Shown here: in pieces, positions 20,285-29,904 of the stretch | Numbering within the stretch: position 1 is the first letter of the stretch | Layout of the letters: each line of letters opens with the position of its first letter | Assembly: GCF_020524165.1 (NCBI RefSeq) | Contig: NZ_JAIVKU010000003.1 | Location: 685,205-749,204, forward strand | Direction: 5' to 3' | Source: Guptibacillus hwajinpoensis | Lineage (GTDB): Bacteria; Bacillota; Bacilli; Bacillales; Guptibacillaceae | DNA: 64,000 bases | Notes under the pieces: generated by a model | What the model was told of the DNA's origin: nothing | The model's database searches: none | What the model saw: the letters and a program-made list of their open reading frames with translations, nothing else | Program-made: the position numbers and the translations under genes

Positions 20285-20944
20285 TTGCCAACTTTTGCTC
20301 ATTTTTTTGAAACGTTATTAGAAAGTTATCCGGTATTTTTTGAAGGTCTTTGGCTGACGATTCGCGTTACGTTCGTATCCGTTTTGATTGCTGTTTTTAT
20401 TGGCCTATTTTTTGCTTTATTTAAAATATCACAATCAAAAATTCTGAATTGGATTGCAAATGTGTACATTGCTGTTATTCGAGGTACACCGCTTATTGTT
20501 CAAATTTTTATCTTTTATTTTGGTTTAACCGAGTTTAATATTCCGAAATTCTGGGCTGCTTCCATTGGACTCGCCCTACATAACGGGGCTTATATTGCAG
20601 AGATCTTTCGTGGGTCCATTCAATCCATTGACAAAGGTCAGATGGAGGCAGGCCGCTCTCTTGGAATGAGTCATACGCTTGCGATGCGACGTATTATTCT
20701 TCCTCAGGCATTTAGACGCGCTTTGCCGCCTCTTGGTAATCAATTTATCATTGGATTAAAAGATTCCTCTCTAGCAGCATTTATAGCCCTTCCAGAATTA
20801 TTTAGCGTTGCGACTACACAGGGGGCAAGAACGTTTGATGAGATGACATATCTACTTATTGTAGCGGTATACTATCTTGTTCTTGTACTAATCTTCACGC
20901 TTCTTGTTAATCTCCTTGAAAAACGTTTATCAGCTAGTGATTAA
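20285..20944 (+). CDS. Polar amino-acid ABC transporter, permease
   Basis: Integral membrane permease of 219 residues of the His/Glu/Gln/Arg family, with about five hydrophobic segments. The cytoplasmic EAA loop that contacts the ATPase reads '[20 protein letters not shown]'. The motif '[17 protein letters not shown]' is typical of this family. The start is TTG at 20285, preceded by AAGGAG at 20269-20274. A single permease gene suggests a homodimer. It follows the intercistronic terminator and is 20 bases before the ATPase gene. Confidence 0.92.
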   Translation: MPTFAHFFETLLESYPVFFEGLWLTIRVTFVSVLIAVFIGLFFALFKISQSKILNWIANVYIAVIRGTPLIVQIFIFYFGLTEFNIPKFWAASIGLALHNGAYIAEIFRGSIQSIDKGQMEAGRSLGMSHTLAMRRIILPQAFRRALPPLGNQFIIGLKDSSLAAFIALPELFSVATTQGARTFDEMTYLLIVAVYYLVLVLIFTLLVNLLEKRLSASD

Positions 20945-20964
20945 GAACGAAAGAGGTGTTGTCC

Positions 20965-21705
20965 GTGGTAGAAAAATCTGAGATGATCCGTGTTGAGAAG
21001 TTGAATAAATCGTTTGGAGATCTTCACGTGCTTAAAGATATTGATCTTGAAGTAAATGAAAGTGACGTTGTTGTACTCATAGGTGCCAGCGGTTCCGGTA
21101 AAAGTACGCTACTTCGGTGTATGAATTTTCTAGAGATCAAAAACAGCGGGAATGTGATTATTGAAGGGGAAACCATAGATCCCGAAAAAAATGATTTAAA
21201 TAAAGTCAGGCAGCGCGTTGGTATGGTGTTCCAACATTTTAACCTCTTTCCGCATAAATCCGTATTAGAAAATGTGATTGAGGCGCCGTTAATGGTTAAG
21301 AAAATTAAGCGGGCCCAAGCGGAAAAAGAAGGAAAAGAACTACTTGCAAAAGTAGGACTTGGTGATAAAGCGAATGTCTATCCTAATAAGCTTTCCGGAG
21401 GGCAGAAGCAGCGAGTTGCAATCGCTCGAGCGCTTGCAATGAAACCTGATATCATGCTGTTTGATGAGCCGACATCAGCGCTTGATCCCGAGCTAGTAGG
21501 AGAAGTACTATCAACCATGAAAGAGCTGGCGAAAGAAGGGATGACGATGGTTGTCGTTACTCATGAGATGGGTTTTGCACGTGAGGTAGGCGATTGGGTT
21601 GTCTACATGCATGATGGGAAAATCGTAGAAAAAGGCCATCCTAAAGAATTATTTAGTGAGCCAAAAGAACAGAGAACACAAGATTTCTTAAGTTCTATCT
21701 TGTAA
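20965..21705 (+). CDS. Polar amino-acid ABC transporter, ATP-binding protein
   Basis: Cytoplasmic ATPase of 246 residues powering the importer. Walker A '[14 protein letters not shown]', Q-loop '[12 protein letters not shown]', signature '[15 protein letters not shown]', Walker B '[14 protein letters not shown]' and the switch His in 'VVTHEMGFA' are all intact. The start chosen is GTG at 20965, six bases after AAGAGGTG; an upstream GTG (20956) overlaps that ribosome-binding site. Last gene of the importer operon. Confidence 0.94.
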   Translation: MVEKSEMIRVEKLNKSFGDLHVLKDIDLEVNESDVVVLIGASGSGKSTLLRCMNFLEIKNSGNVIIEGETIDPEKNDLNKVRQRVGMVFQHFNLFPHKSVLENVIEAPLMVKKIKRAQAEKEGKELLAKVGLGDKANVYPNKLSGGQKQRVAIARALAMKPDIMLFDEPTSALDPELVGEVLSTMKELAKEGMTMVVVTHEMGFAREVGDWVVYMHDGKIVEKGHPKELFSEPKEQRTQDFLSSIL

Positions 21706-21707
21706 AG

Positions 21708-21737
21708 GTAAGGAGCGTAGGCTCCTTACTTTTTTTT
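21708..21737 (+). terminator. Terminator of the ABC transporter operon
   Basis: GTAAGGAGC (21708-21716) pairs with GCTCCTTAC (21721-21729), followed by eight T. The stop codon of the convergent gene lies in the 3' arm. Confidence 0.88.
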
Positions 21738-22202
21738 CGTTACAAGATAGATTCCAAGTGCAATCAATACAAGTGGCCAGAATTTTCCTACGAAGGAAAA
21801 GGTTGAATTGAGCCACATCTCTAAGCCTGAATAAAGAAGTTCAATAATCGAAAGAGCAAGTAGCAGCAAGCCAGGGACGAGGCCACTTTTTTTTGTTTTG
21901 TAGTATGTCATAAGATAAGCTGCACTTAAAATTAGTGTGTACATTCCCCAGCTATCTGGCCAAACAGCTAACTTCGTAACAAAATAGAAATGTACACCAA
22001 GTCCAAGAAGTAAAATTCCCGGAAAAAGCATATTTCCTTCTTTTGCGATAGAACCTTGAATGATCATGGCAAGACCTATGACGATTAAAATCACCTGCCA
22101 GTTCATAAGCTGATCAGAAAAAGGAAGGTTTAGCGTTTGAAATAAATAATAAAGTCCGATTCCAATAAACAAAACACCGGGAAAAACACCTTGACGTTTC
22201 AA
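21726..22202 (-). CDS. Membrane protein with LiaI/LiaF-like transmembrane pattern
   Basis: A 158-residue protein made almost entirely of hydrophobic segments (five to six) with short polar turns. Recurrent motifs 'FPGVLFIGIGLYYLF', 'FPGILLLGLGVHFYF' and 'FWPLVLIALGIYLVTKKK' resemble the LiaI-LiaF-type transmembrane module. The start is the TTG at 22202-22200 on the minus strand, because AGGAGG lies seven bases upstream; the longer frame to 22316 has no such site. It lies between engB and hemA, where B. subtilis has ysxD, and may be its counterpart. Function unknown. It is convergent with the ABC operon. Confidence 0.7.
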   Translation of the reverse strand: MKRQGVFPGVLFIGIGLYYLFQTLNLPFSDQLMNWQVILIVIGLAMIIQGSIAKEGNMLFPGILLLGLGVHFYFVTKLAVWPDSWGMYTLILSAAYLMTYYKTKKSGLVPGLLLLALSIIELLYSGLEMWLNSTFSFVGKFWPLVLIALGIYLVTKKK

Positions 22203-22372
22203 TGAAAATCCTCCTACTGTAAGAAATACACAAGTTTTGCTATACATTTGATTTTCTGGTACATTAATAGTTGTATGATTACTAATAATATGCAGAGATA
22301 ATTCTTTCTTCATCATATCATAATTGCTTTCATAGTCTGTTCACATTTCGTAACTCTGTGCAATTTGTCACA

Positions 22373-22381
22373 TGTTATACT
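22373..22381 (+). promoter_or_regulatory. Extended -10 of a likely hemA promoter
   Basis: TGTTATACT is a good extended -10 about 57 bases before hemA; the -35 region is poor. No clear PerR box was found near it. Confidence 0.4.
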
Positions 22382-22438
22382 AGTGATAGATGATAGCAAA
22401 AGATTAGGTTTGGTTAACAATTTTTTGGGGGTGGAACG

Positions 22439-23812
22439 ATGCACATCCTGGTCGTAGGGTTGAACCACAAAACAGCCCCTGTGGAAATACGAGAGAAACT
22501 TTCCTTTCAGGAGAATGATTTGCCTGAAGCGTTAGATAAGTTGCGTCACTCTAAAAGTATTCTAGAAGCAGTGATTTTGTCGACATGTAACCGTACCGAG
22601 TTATACGTTGTAGCTGATCAGCTTCATACAGGGAGATATTATTCAAAAGCTTTTCTATCTGAATGGTTCGGAATTGAAAAAGATGAGTTTTCCCCATATC
22701 TTGTGATTCGTGAGAACGATGCGGCGACAGAACATCTTTATCGAGTTGCAGCAGGTCTCGATTCGCTTGTTATAGGAGAAACGCAAATCTTAGGACAAGT
22801 TCGCGATGCGTTTTTACTTGCTCAGAGTTCTGACACAACAGGCACGATTTTTAATCAGTTGTTTAAACAGGCCATCACGCTAGCGAAACGCTCACATTCT
22901 GAAACAGAAATTGGAGAAAATGCCGTTTCTGTTAGTTATGCTGCCGTTGAATTAGCGAAGAAGATTTTTGGTGGACTTCACAATAAACACGTAGTTATTC
23001 TTGGTGCAGGTAAAATGGGTGAGCTAACAGCGAAAAATTTGCAAAGCAATGGTGTCGATCAAGTAACGGTTGTAAATCGTACGCTTGAGAAAGCAGCGGA
23101 ACTTGCTTCAAGATTTAAAGGACAGGCTCGCTCGATGGATGAGATAGAAGTGGCACTTTCGGATGCTGATATTCTAATTAGTTCTACCGGGTCTACAAAT
23201 TATGTTTTAACGGAAGAAAATGTAAAGCCGTTACTTAAAAAGCGTAGAGGTCGTCCGTTATTTATGGTGGATATTGCTGTCCCAAGAGATCTTGATCCTT
23301 CGCTGAATAATATGGATTCCGTTTTTCTCTATGACATTGACGATCTTGAAGGGATTGTCGAAACAAACATTGCTGAGCGCAAGAAGGAAGCAGAGAAAAT
23401 TGAGCTTATGATTGAAGAAGACCTCGTGCTATTTCGAGAGTGGCTCAATACACTTGGCGTCGTACCTATGATAACGGCTCTTCGTACGAAGGCGCTTTCC
23501 ATTCAAGCTGAAACAATGAAGAGCATAGAGCGAAAACTTCCTGATTTAACGGATCGAGAACGAAAAGTATTAAGTAAACATACGAAAAGTATAGTGAACC
23601 AGCTGCTACGTGATCCTATTGTTCGGGTAAAGGAGATGGCTGCAGAGCCAAATGCAGAGGAGTCGCTCGAGATCTTCACGAAAATCTTTGCGATTGAAGA
23701 AGAAATTGAGAGAGAACTTCATAAGCAGCGAGTGAAAGAAAACGAAGAAAAAAGGCAGCATGAATCCGTTGAATACTCCACTTTATTACAGGCATCGCAG
23801 TTGCGCTCCTAG
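22439..23812 (+). CDS. hemA: Glutamyl-tRNA reductase
   Basis: First committed enzyme of tetrapyrrole synthesis by the C5 pathway: reduces glutamyl-tRNA to glutamate-1-semialdehyde with NADPH. Motifs: '[15 protein letters not shown]' at the N-terminus, catalytic Cys50 in '[12 protein letters not shown]', '[13 protein letters not shown]', and NADPH-binding '[17 protein letters not shown]'. The 457 residues include the C-terminal dimerisation helices. GGGGGTGG precedes the ATG. It leads the operon hemA-hemX-hemC-hemD-hemB-hemL with gaps of 26 bases or less. In B. subtilis HemA is the controlled step, through haem and HemX. Confidence 0.98.
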   Translation: MHILVVGLNHKTAPVEIREKLSFQENDLPEALDKLRHSKSILEAVILSTCNRTELYVVADQLHTGRYYSKAFLSEWFGIEKDEFSPYLVIRENDAATEHLYRVAAGLDSLVIGETQILGQVRDAFLLAQSSDTTGTIFNQLFKQAITLAKRSHSETEIGENAVSVSYAAVELAKKIFGGLHNKHVVILGAGKMGELTAKNLQSNGVDQVTVVNRTLEKAAELASRFKGQARSMDEIEVALSDADILISSTGSTNYVLTEENVKPLLKKRRGRPLFMVDIAVPRDLDPSLNNMDSVFLYDIDDLEGIVETNIAERKKEAEKIELMIEEDLVLFREWLNTLGVVPMITALRTKALSIQAETMKSIERKLPDLTDRERKVLSKHTKSIVNQLLRDPIVRVKEMAAEPNAEESLEIFTKIFAIEEEIERELHKQRVKENEEKRQHESVEYSTLLQASQLRS

Positions 23813-23829
23813 GAGAGGAGACATGATTT

Positions 23830-24657
23830 GTGACAAACGCCAGCTGGCTTTATGATATAACCATACTACTTTATGCCCTTAGTGTACTGGGTTATTTTAT
23901 TGATTTTCTGCAGAACAACCGGAAAGTAAATCAGTTTGCTTTCTGGTTGCTTTCTATTGTTTGGGTGCTGCAAAGTGCGTTTCTTGTAACGCAGATTATT
24001 GAAATTGGCGGTTTCCCGATTTTAACACCTTTTGAGGGGTTATTTTTTTATGCGTGGGTGATTGTCTCACTATCGCTCTTGATTAATTGGTTTTTTCGAG
24101 TCGATTTTTTTGTCTTTTTTGCAAATGTACTCGGTTTCAGCATTATGGCCATAAATTTATTTGCTACTCGAGAACAGGCTTCTAGTTTGTTAACAGAACA
24201 GCTGATGTCTGAGCTATCCATTATCCATATTACAATGGCGTTTTTATCATATGGGGCATTTTCGCTTTCGTTTATTTTTTCGATCATGTATTTGATTGTT
24301 TATCAAATGTTAAAAGGGAAAAAGTGGAGTAAGCGCTTAAGAAGATTTGGCGACCTTTCGCAGCTTGAGAAGCTCTCGTATTTATGTAGCGTTCTCGGCG
24401 TTCCTCTTTTATTACTAAGTCTTATTTTAGGGATTGTATGGGCAATGCTAAAGGTGGATCAATTTAGTTTATTTGATGCTAAGGTGATTATTTCATTTTT
24501 TGTATTAGGCGCTTACAGTACGTATTTATATCAGAAAGTGGCTAGAGAAATGGAGGGGCGATCCCTCGCTTTATGGAACGTTGCAGCGTTTCTAATTGTT
24601 TTAATTAATGTCTTCCTTTCTGGAACATTTTCAGAATTCCATTTCTGGTATGTGTAA
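23830..24657 (+). CDS. hemX: HemX, CcsA-like membrane protein modulating HemA
   Basis: Polytopic membrane protein of 275 residues with about eight hydrophobic helices. It resembles the cytochrome c assembly protein CcsA family, but sits between hemA and hemC as B. subtilis hemX does; there HemX lowers the cellular level of HemA. The start is GTG at 23830 behind AGGAGAGGAG; the nearby ATG at 23823 is in another frame and soon stops. No catalytic motif is expected. Confidence 0.9.
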   Translation: MTNASWLYDITILLYALSVLGYFIDFLQNNRKVNQFAFWLLSIVWVLQSAFLVTQIIEIGGFPILTPFEGLFFYAWVIVSLSLLINWFFRVDFFVFFANVLGFSIMAINLFATREQASSLLTEQLMSELSIIHITMAFLSYGAFSLSFIFSIMYLIVYQMLKGKKWSKRLRRFGDLSQLEKLSYLCSVLGVPLLLLSLILGIVWAMLKVDQFSLFDAKVIISFFVLGAYSTYLYQKVAREMEGRSLALWNVAAFLIVLINVFLSGTFSEFHFWYV

Positions 24658-24686
24658 GGGAGAACTGAAAGGTTGGAGGAGTGTTC

Positions 24687-25616
24687 ATGCGTAAAATTGT
24701 CGTTGGCTCAAGAAGAAGTAAACTAGCGATCACGCAAACGAAGTGGGTGATCAGTAAGTTAAAAGAACTAAATCCAGGAGTAGACTTTGAAATAAAAGAG
24801 ATCGTCACGCGTGGTGACAAAATCCTTGACGTTACTCTTTCCAAAGTAGGTGGAAAGGGATTGTTTGTGAAAGAAATTGAAGACGCCATGTTGAAAGGTG
24901 AAATCGATATGGCGGTTCATAGTATGAAAGATATGCCTTCTGTTCTTCCTGAGGGACTCATGATTGGTTGTATTCCTGAACGTGAAGATCATCGCGATGT
25001 GATTATTTCAGAATCAAAGAAACCATTTCGAGAACTACCTGAAGGTGCCGTAATTGGAACAAGTAGTCTTAGACGTGGTGCACAATTAAAAGCCATTCGT
25101 CCGGATGTTGAAATTAAGTGGATTCGCGGAAATATTGACACGCGTATCCGTAAATTAACAGACGAAGATTACGACGCCATTGTGCTAGCCGCTGCAGGCC
25201 TTCATCGCATGGGATGGTCGAAAGAAGTTGTAACAGAGTATCTTGATCCCGACTTGTGCGTGCCAGCAGTCGGACAGGGAGCGCTTTCGATTGAGTGTCG
25301 AGAAAGCGACGATGAGTTAAGAGCGATTCTAGAGAAATTTAGCGATAAGGAAACGACTAAGACTGTATTAGCTGAACGTGCTTTTCTTCATACGCTTGAA
25401 GGAGGCTGTCAAGTACCTATTGCAGGTCACGCCACGCTTAACGGTGATACGGTTACGGTTACTGGACTTGTTGGAGAGCCTGATGGGTCAGTCATTATTA
25501 AAGAAATGGAAATGGGCACTGATCCAATCCAAGTAGGTAATAAGCTTGCGAATCAAATGAAGGAACAGGGTGCTAAAGAGATTCTTGATCGTGTGAAAGA
25601 GGAATTAGATCAATGA
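24687..25616 (+). CDS. hemC: Porphobilinogen deaminase (hydroxymethylbilane synthase)
   Basis: Polymerises four porphobilinogens to hydroxymethylbilane on a covalently bound dipyrromethane cofactor. Motifs: '[15 protein letters not shown]', '[20 protein letters not shown]', '[15 protein letters not shown]', '[11 protein letters not shown]', and cofactor-binding Cys in '[12 protein letters not shown]'. The ATG at 24687 is chosen over the GTG at 24681 because GGAGGAG lies six bases upstream of it. It gives 309 residues, the usual size. Overlaps hemD by four bases. Confidence 0.97.
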   Translation: MRKIVVGSRRSKLAITQTKWVISKLKELNPGVDFEIKEIVTRGDKILDVTLSKVGGKGLFVKEIEDAMLKGEIDMAVHSMKDMPSVLPEGLMIGCIPEREDHRDVIISESKKPFRELPEGAVIGTSSLRRGAQLKAIRPDVEIKWIRGNIDTRIRKLTDEDYDAIVLAAAGLHRMGWSKEVVTEYLDPDLCVPAVGQGALSIECRESDDELRAILEKFSDKETTKTVLAERAFLHTLEGGCQVPIAGHATLNGDTVTVTGLVGEPDGSVIIKEMEMGTDPIQVGNKLANQMKEQGAKEILDRVKEELDQ

Positions 25617-26359
25617 GTTCTCCGCTCTCAGGAAAGCGTGTAATGGTCACGAGAGCTCGGGAGCAGGCAGCTACATTTACAAAATTAATCGAGGAAAGAG
25701 AAGGGATTTCCATTGAAATCCCTCTTATTTCTTTCGAACCTCGAAAACAATTATTACACTCGCTTCGCTTGAGCGAGTATAGCTGGGTTTTATTTACGAG
25801 TGCCAATGGCGTGCGTTTTTTCTTAAATCAGGTAAAACTTCCCAAAGGTGTAAAAATTGGCGCGGTTGGAAGTAAAACAGCAAAAGCTCTTAAGCGGTAT
25901 GGAATACAAATTGATCTTATGCCTGATGATTTTGTAGCTGAAGGACTTGTTGCTGCGCTAGCCAAGCAAGCTACGCCCGATGAGAAGATACTACTACCAA
26001 GAGGAAATCTTGGTCGAGCAGTATTACCAGGGCAATTAAGTGAATTAGGGTACGAAGTGACTGATTTACCTATCTATGACACGGTCATTCCATTTGAATC
26101 CAAGGCAGCTTTAATTGAGGTAGTGGAAAACCGAGCATGTGATGTGATTACGTTCACTTCTTCGTCAACAGTCCATCATTTCGTTCAACTTCTCGGTGCG
26201 AACAATTTGAAAGATCAGCTTAAAGGGATCACAATAGTAGTCATTGGACCGATTACAGAGAAGACGTTGCGATCATATGGGATCGTACCGCAGGTTGTTC
26301 CTGAACAATATACCATTGAAGGAATGCTTGAAAGCCTGGAGGATTTCTTTGATAAATAG
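25613..26359 (+). CDS. hemD: Uroporphyrinogen-III synthase
   Basis: Cyclises hydroxymethylbilane with inversion of ring D to uroporphyrinogen III. Sequence is poorly conserved in the family, but '[20 protein letters not shown]' at the N-terminus, '[13 protein letters not shown]', '[15 protein letters not shown]' and '[14 protein letters not shown]' are recognisable, and the position in the hem operon is decisive. Length 248 residues. The start overlaps the hemC stop (ATGA). Two short perfect hairpins fall in its first 60 codons (see findings). Confidence 0.93.
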   Translation: MSSPLSGKRVMVTRAREQAATFTKLIEEREGISIEIPLISFEPRKQLLHSLRLSEYSWVLFTSANGVRFFLNQVKLPKGVKIGAVGSKTAKALKRYGIQIDLMPDDFVAEGLVAALAKQATPDEKILLPRGNLGRAVLPGQLSELGYEVTDLPIYDTVIPFESKAALIEVVENRACDVITFTSSSTVHHFVQLLGANNLKDQLKGITIVVIGPITEKTLRSYGIVPQVVPEQYTIEGMLESLEDFFDK

Positions 26360-26372
26360 GAGGAAGAAGATA

Positions 26373-27350
26373 ATGGAAACAGTAAACTTTCAACGTCACC
26401 GTCGCTTAAGACGATCTGAATCAATGAGATCGCTCGTTAGAGAAACGTATTTACATAAAGAGGACTTGATTTATCCAATTTTTGCAGTTGAAGAAGAGGA
26501 TGTAAAGAGAGAAATTCCTTCAATGCCTGGTGTCTATCACTATTCATTAGACCGTTTGAATGAAGAGGTTCGTGAAGTAGTTGATCTTGGTATAAAGTCC
26601 ATCATGATGTTTGGCGTTCCAAATCATAAAGATGCAGTTGGGTCAGAGGCCTATTGCGATACTGGCATTGTACAAAGAGCAATTGCCCAAGTTAAAGAAG
26701 AGTTTCCTGAGTTAACGGTGATTGCAGATACATGCCTTTGTCAGTATACAGATCACGGGCATTGTGGTGTTATAGAGAACGGATACGTACAAAACGATGA
26801 GTCTCTTGAACTACTAACTAAAACAGCGATCTCTCAAGCAAAAGCGGGGGCTGACATTATTGCCCCATCTAATATGATGGATGGTTTTGTGGCGGCTATT
26901 CGTCATGGTCTTGATGAAGCTGGATTTGTTGATGTTCCTGTTATGAGCTATGCTGTGAAATTTTCATCTGCGTTTTATGGTCCATTTCGTGATGCTGCAC
27001 ACAGTACGCCGCAATTTGGGGACCGCAAAACCTATCAAATGGACCCTGCCAATCGACTTGAAGCGATCCGAGAAGCAGAGAGCGACATTGAAGAAGGTGC
27101 AGATTTCTTGATGGTGAAACCGGCCCTTTCTTATCTTGATATCATTCGTGAACTAAAAGATCGCTTCCCGCTTCCGATGGTTGCGTATAACGTAAGTGGG
27201 GAATATTCCATGATAAAAGCAGCTAGTCAAAATGGATGGCTGAATGAACAAGAGGTTGTTCTTGAGAAACTAACAAGCATGAAACGTGCGGGAGCAGATT
27301 TAATCATTACTTATTTTGCAAAAGACGCTGCTCGCTGGCTAGATCAATAG
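26373..27350 (+). CDS. hemB: Delta-aminolevulinic acid dehydratase (porphobilinogen synthase)
   Basis: Condenses two 5-aminolevulinates to porphobilinogen. The two Schiff-base lysines are in '[17 protein letters not shown]' and '[12 protein letters not shown]'. The cysteine cluster in '[14 protein letters not shown]' indicates the zinc-dependent type. ATG at 26373 is chosen because GGAGGAAG immediately precedes it; the longer frame back to 26244 overlaps hemD in another frame. 325 residues. Confidence 0.97.
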   Translation: METVNFQRHRRLRRSESMRSLVRETYLHKEDLIYPIFAVEEEDVKREIPSMPGVYHYSLDRLNEEVREVVDLGIKSIMMFGVPNHKDAVGSEAYCDTGIVQRAIAQVKEEFPELTVIADTCLCQYTDHGHCGVIENGYVQNDESLELLTKTAISQAKAGADIIAPSNMMDGFVAAIRHGLDEAGFVDVPVMSYAVKFSSAFYGPFRDAAHSTPQFGDRKTYQMDPANRLEAIREAESDIEEGADFLMVKPALSYLDIIRELKDRFPLPMVAYNVSGEYSMIKAASQNGWLNEQEVVLEKLTSMKRAGADLIITYFAKDAARWLDQ

Positions 27351-27374
27351 AACCGAAAGAGAGGGACTACAAAA

Positions 27375-28661
27375 ATGGGTAATTATGATCGTTCCAAAGA
27401 AGCTTTTAAAGAAGCATCTAAAGTGATGCCTGGCGGCGTAAACAGTCCGGTAAGGGCATTTAAATCCGTTGGCATGGATCCGATTTTTATGGAAAAAGGG
27501 AAAGGCTCTAAAATTTACGACATTGATCAAAACGAGTATATCGACTATGTACTCTCTTATGGACCACTTATCCTTGGCCATGCTGATGAACAGGTTGTGA
27601 ATCGGCTTAAAGAGGTGACGGAGCTTGGAACGAGTTTTGGTGCACCTAGTCAGTATGAAACGAAGCTTGCGGAGCTTGTTATTGAACGAGTTCCTTCAAT
27701 TGAAATCGTGCGAATGGTAAACTCTGGTACGGAAGCTACGATGAGTGCATTGCGTTTAGCAAGAGGTTATACCGGCCGAAATAAAATTTTAAAGTTTGAA
27801 GGCTGCTACCATGGCCACGGTGACTCTTTGTTAATTAAAGCTGGGTCTGGTGTCGCTACCCTTGGTCTTCCTGATAGTCCAGGTGTGCCCGAGGGCATTG
27901 CGAAAAATACTATTACAGTCCCGTATAATGATCTTGAAAGTCTTCGCTATGCCTTTCAGGAGTTTGGCGATGATATCGCGGGTGTGATTATAGAGCCTGT
28001 AGCGGGCAATATGGGTGTCGTCCCACCTCAGCAGGGGTACCTTGAAGAAATTCGCAAAATCACAGAGGATAATGGAACTCTTTTGATCTTTGACGAGGTT
28101 ATGACAGGGTTTCGGGTAGGTTACAATTGTGCTCAAGGGTACTATAACGTTACACCTGATTTAACTTGCCTTGGTAAAGTCATAGGTGGAGGTCTACCAG
28201 TTGGCGCTTATGGTGGTAAAAAGGAAATAATGGAGCAAATCGCTCCAAGTGGTCCGATTTATCAAGCAGGGACATTAAGTGGGAACCCACTTGCTATGAC
28301 AGCTGGTTACGAAACGCTTTCACAACTTACACCAGAAAGTTATCAGGAATTTGAACGTAAAGCAGAGAAGCTTGGAGAAGGGCTTTCAAAAGCTGCAGCA
28401 AAATACAACATCCCTCACACCGTTAACCGTGCGGGATCAATGGTTGGTTTCTTCTTTACTAACGAGGACGTCATTAACTTTGAAACGGCATCTTCTTCTA
28501 ACCTTGATCACTTTACAACCTATTTCAAAGAAATGCTTGCTCAAGGAATTTCACTTCCACCATCTCAATTTGAAGGAATGTTCCTTTCAACCGCTCATAC
28601 GGAGCACGACATTGATGAAACAATTGCTGCTGCAGAAGCAGCTTTCTCGAAGCTCGTTTAA
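27375..28661 (+). CDS. hemL: Glutamate-1-semialdehyde 2,1-aminomutase
   Basis: PLP enzyme that converts glutamate-1-semialdehyde to 5-aminolevulinate, the step after HemA. PLP-binding Lys268 lies in '[17 protein letters not shown]'; other family motifs are '[16 protein letters not shown]', '[18 protein letters not shown]', 'YHGHGDSLL' and '[12 protein letters not shown]'. Length 428 residues. Last gene of the hem operon, followed by a terminator. Here the operon ends at uroporphyrinogen III; later haem enzymes are not in the window. Confidence 0.98.
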   Translation: MGNYDRSKEAFKEASKVMPGGVNSPVRAFKSVGMDPIFMEKGKGSKIYDIDQNEYIDYVLSYGPLILGHADEQVVNRLKEVTELGTSFGAPSQYETKLAELVIERVPSIEIVRMVNSGTEATMSALRLARGYTGRNKILKFEGCYHGHGDSLLIKAGSGVATLGLPDSPGVPEGIAKNTITVPYNDLESLRYAFQEFGDDIAGVIIEPVAGNMGVVPPQQGYLEEIRKITEDNGTLLIFDEVMTGFRVGYNCAQGYYNVTPDLTCLGKVIGGGLPVGAYGGKKEIMEQIAPSGPIYQAGTLSGNPLAMTAGYETLSQLTPESYQEFERKAEKLGEGLSKAAAKYNIPHTVNRAGSMVGFFFTNEDVINFETASSSNLDHFTTYFKEMLAQGISLPPSQFEGMFLSTAHTEHDIDETIAAAEAAFSKLV

Positions 28662-28664
28662 TTC

Positions 28665-28696
28665 AAAGCTACTGGCAAATATGTCAGTAGCTTTTT
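28665..28696 (+). terminator. Terminator of the hem operon
   Basis: AAAGCTACTG (28665-28674) pairs with CAGTAGCTTT (28685-28694), followed by T residues. Confidence 0.9.
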
Positions 28697-28739
28697 CTAA
28701 TGACCAAACAATGAGAACTTTCTCATTCTTAATCAAATT

Positions 28740-28770
28740 AGACATAATCCTGTGAATTACTCATACATGT
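28740..28770 (+). promoter_or_regulatory. Possible sigma-E promoter of spoVID
   Basis: TCATACATGT at 28761-28770 resembles the sigma-E -10; AGACATAAT at 28740-28748 is a possible -35 with about 13 bases between. spoVID is sigma-E dependent in B. subtilis. Confidence 0.45.
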
Positions 28771-28806
28771 GTAATGTATGGATAATGTTTGAAAGGAGGA
28801 GAAAGC

Positions 28807-29844
28807 ATGTCTGAAGGCACATATTTGCATTTCTCCGTAGAGGAGCAGGTCTGGTTAAAGAAAGGACAGGAAGTTGAAGAAGTTCTATCTATTTCACTTG
28901 ATCCTGAAATTTCAATTGAAGAGTATGAAGATTATGTAGCTGTGAAAGGCTGTTTATATTTAACTGGAGAATATTTGCAGCGTGATCAGACCAGTGAGGA
29001 AGAAATGAATGAAGGGTCTCCTTATCGCTCGATTCATGAAGTACATGTAAGAGAAGATGGAACGGCATCGATGGGTCACCGCTTTCCAGTAGACATTACC
29101 ATCCCTGCTAGTCGTGTAAGAAGTCTAGAAGATATCTTTGTTACGGTCGATACATTTGACTATACGCTAGTTGAGGAAAATTGCCTTCAGTTGAAAGCTG
29201 ATATTTCCATTAGTGGAATTCAGGGTGATCAAAATCGTGAAGAAGTAGAAAGTGATTCTTCGGAAGATTATGAGGTAGAAGAAAGCGAATATGTTCATGA
29301 AGAGGAGGAGAATGTTTGGGAAAATGATATTAAATATGTCGATCATCAAGAAGAATCACTAGAACAGACCTTTCATTTACGATCTCCTCAAGTAGATATG
29401 CGAGCTCAGTCGAATCAGTTTGAAGTTGATTATTCAGAGACAAGTGCAGAAAATGAAGAGCACCAGGCGTATCAGGAACCAACGTACGATTATTTAACGC
29501 GAATGGCTCAGCAATTAGAGGGGTCAACTGAATACAACAATCAGCCAATCGTGGAAGAAACGCGCTCTAGCCACAACGAATACGTGGATTATGAAGAGGA
29601 AGAGATTTACGAAGAAAAGCAACAAGCACCACGCGAAGAAAATGCTCTTTATTTAACAAGTATGCTGACAAAAGAGGAAGAGCAATTTTCAAAAATGAAA
29701 ATGTGCATCATCCAACCTGGTGATTCATTAACTGAAATTGCTGAGCGATATCGTGTTCTGCCAAGTCATCTTGCTCGTGTAAACCGTCTTGAAGAAGAAG
29801 AAGTAAAAGAAGGTCAGATACTCTATATTCCTATCAATCGATAA
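28807..29844 (+). CDS. spoVID: Spore coat morphogenetic protein SpoVID
   Basis: Required for encasement of the spore by the coat. The 345 residues show a beta-rich N-terminal SPOCS-type domain (about 1-130), a long acidic Glu/Tyr-rich middle (about 135-285), and a C-terminal LysM domain from about 298 ('CIIQPGDSLTEIAERYRVLP' onward). B. subtilis SpoVID is much longer (575 residues); the shortening is in the acidic middle. ATG at 28807 is chosen for AAAGGAGGA at 28792-28800. In B. subtilis SpoVID binds SpoIVA and SafA; safA lies at 59.1 kb here. It heads a cluster with an unrecognised gene and ysxE. Confidence 0.93.
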   Translation: MSEGTYLHFSVEEQVWLKKGQEVEEVLSISLDPEISIEEYEDYVAVKGCLYLTGEYLQRDQTSEEEMNEGSPYRSIHEVHVREDGTASMGHRFPVDITIPASRVRSLEDIFVTVDTFDYTLVEENCLQLKADISISGIQGDQNREEVESDSSEDYEVEESEYVHEEEENVWENDIKYVDHQEESLEQTFHLRSPQVDMRAQSNQFEVDYSETSAENEEHQAYQEPTYDYLTRMAQQLEGSTEYNNQPIVEETRSSHNEYVDYEEEEIYEEKQQAPREENALYLTSMLTKEEEQFSKMKMCIIQPGDSLTEIAERYRVLPSHLARVNRLEEEEVKEGQILYIPINR

Positions 29845-29904
29845 CTTCGCTTGCCCCACTGCTAATGAATTATGAAATCGGCGGGGGGAAAAGGAGTAAT
29901 GAAG

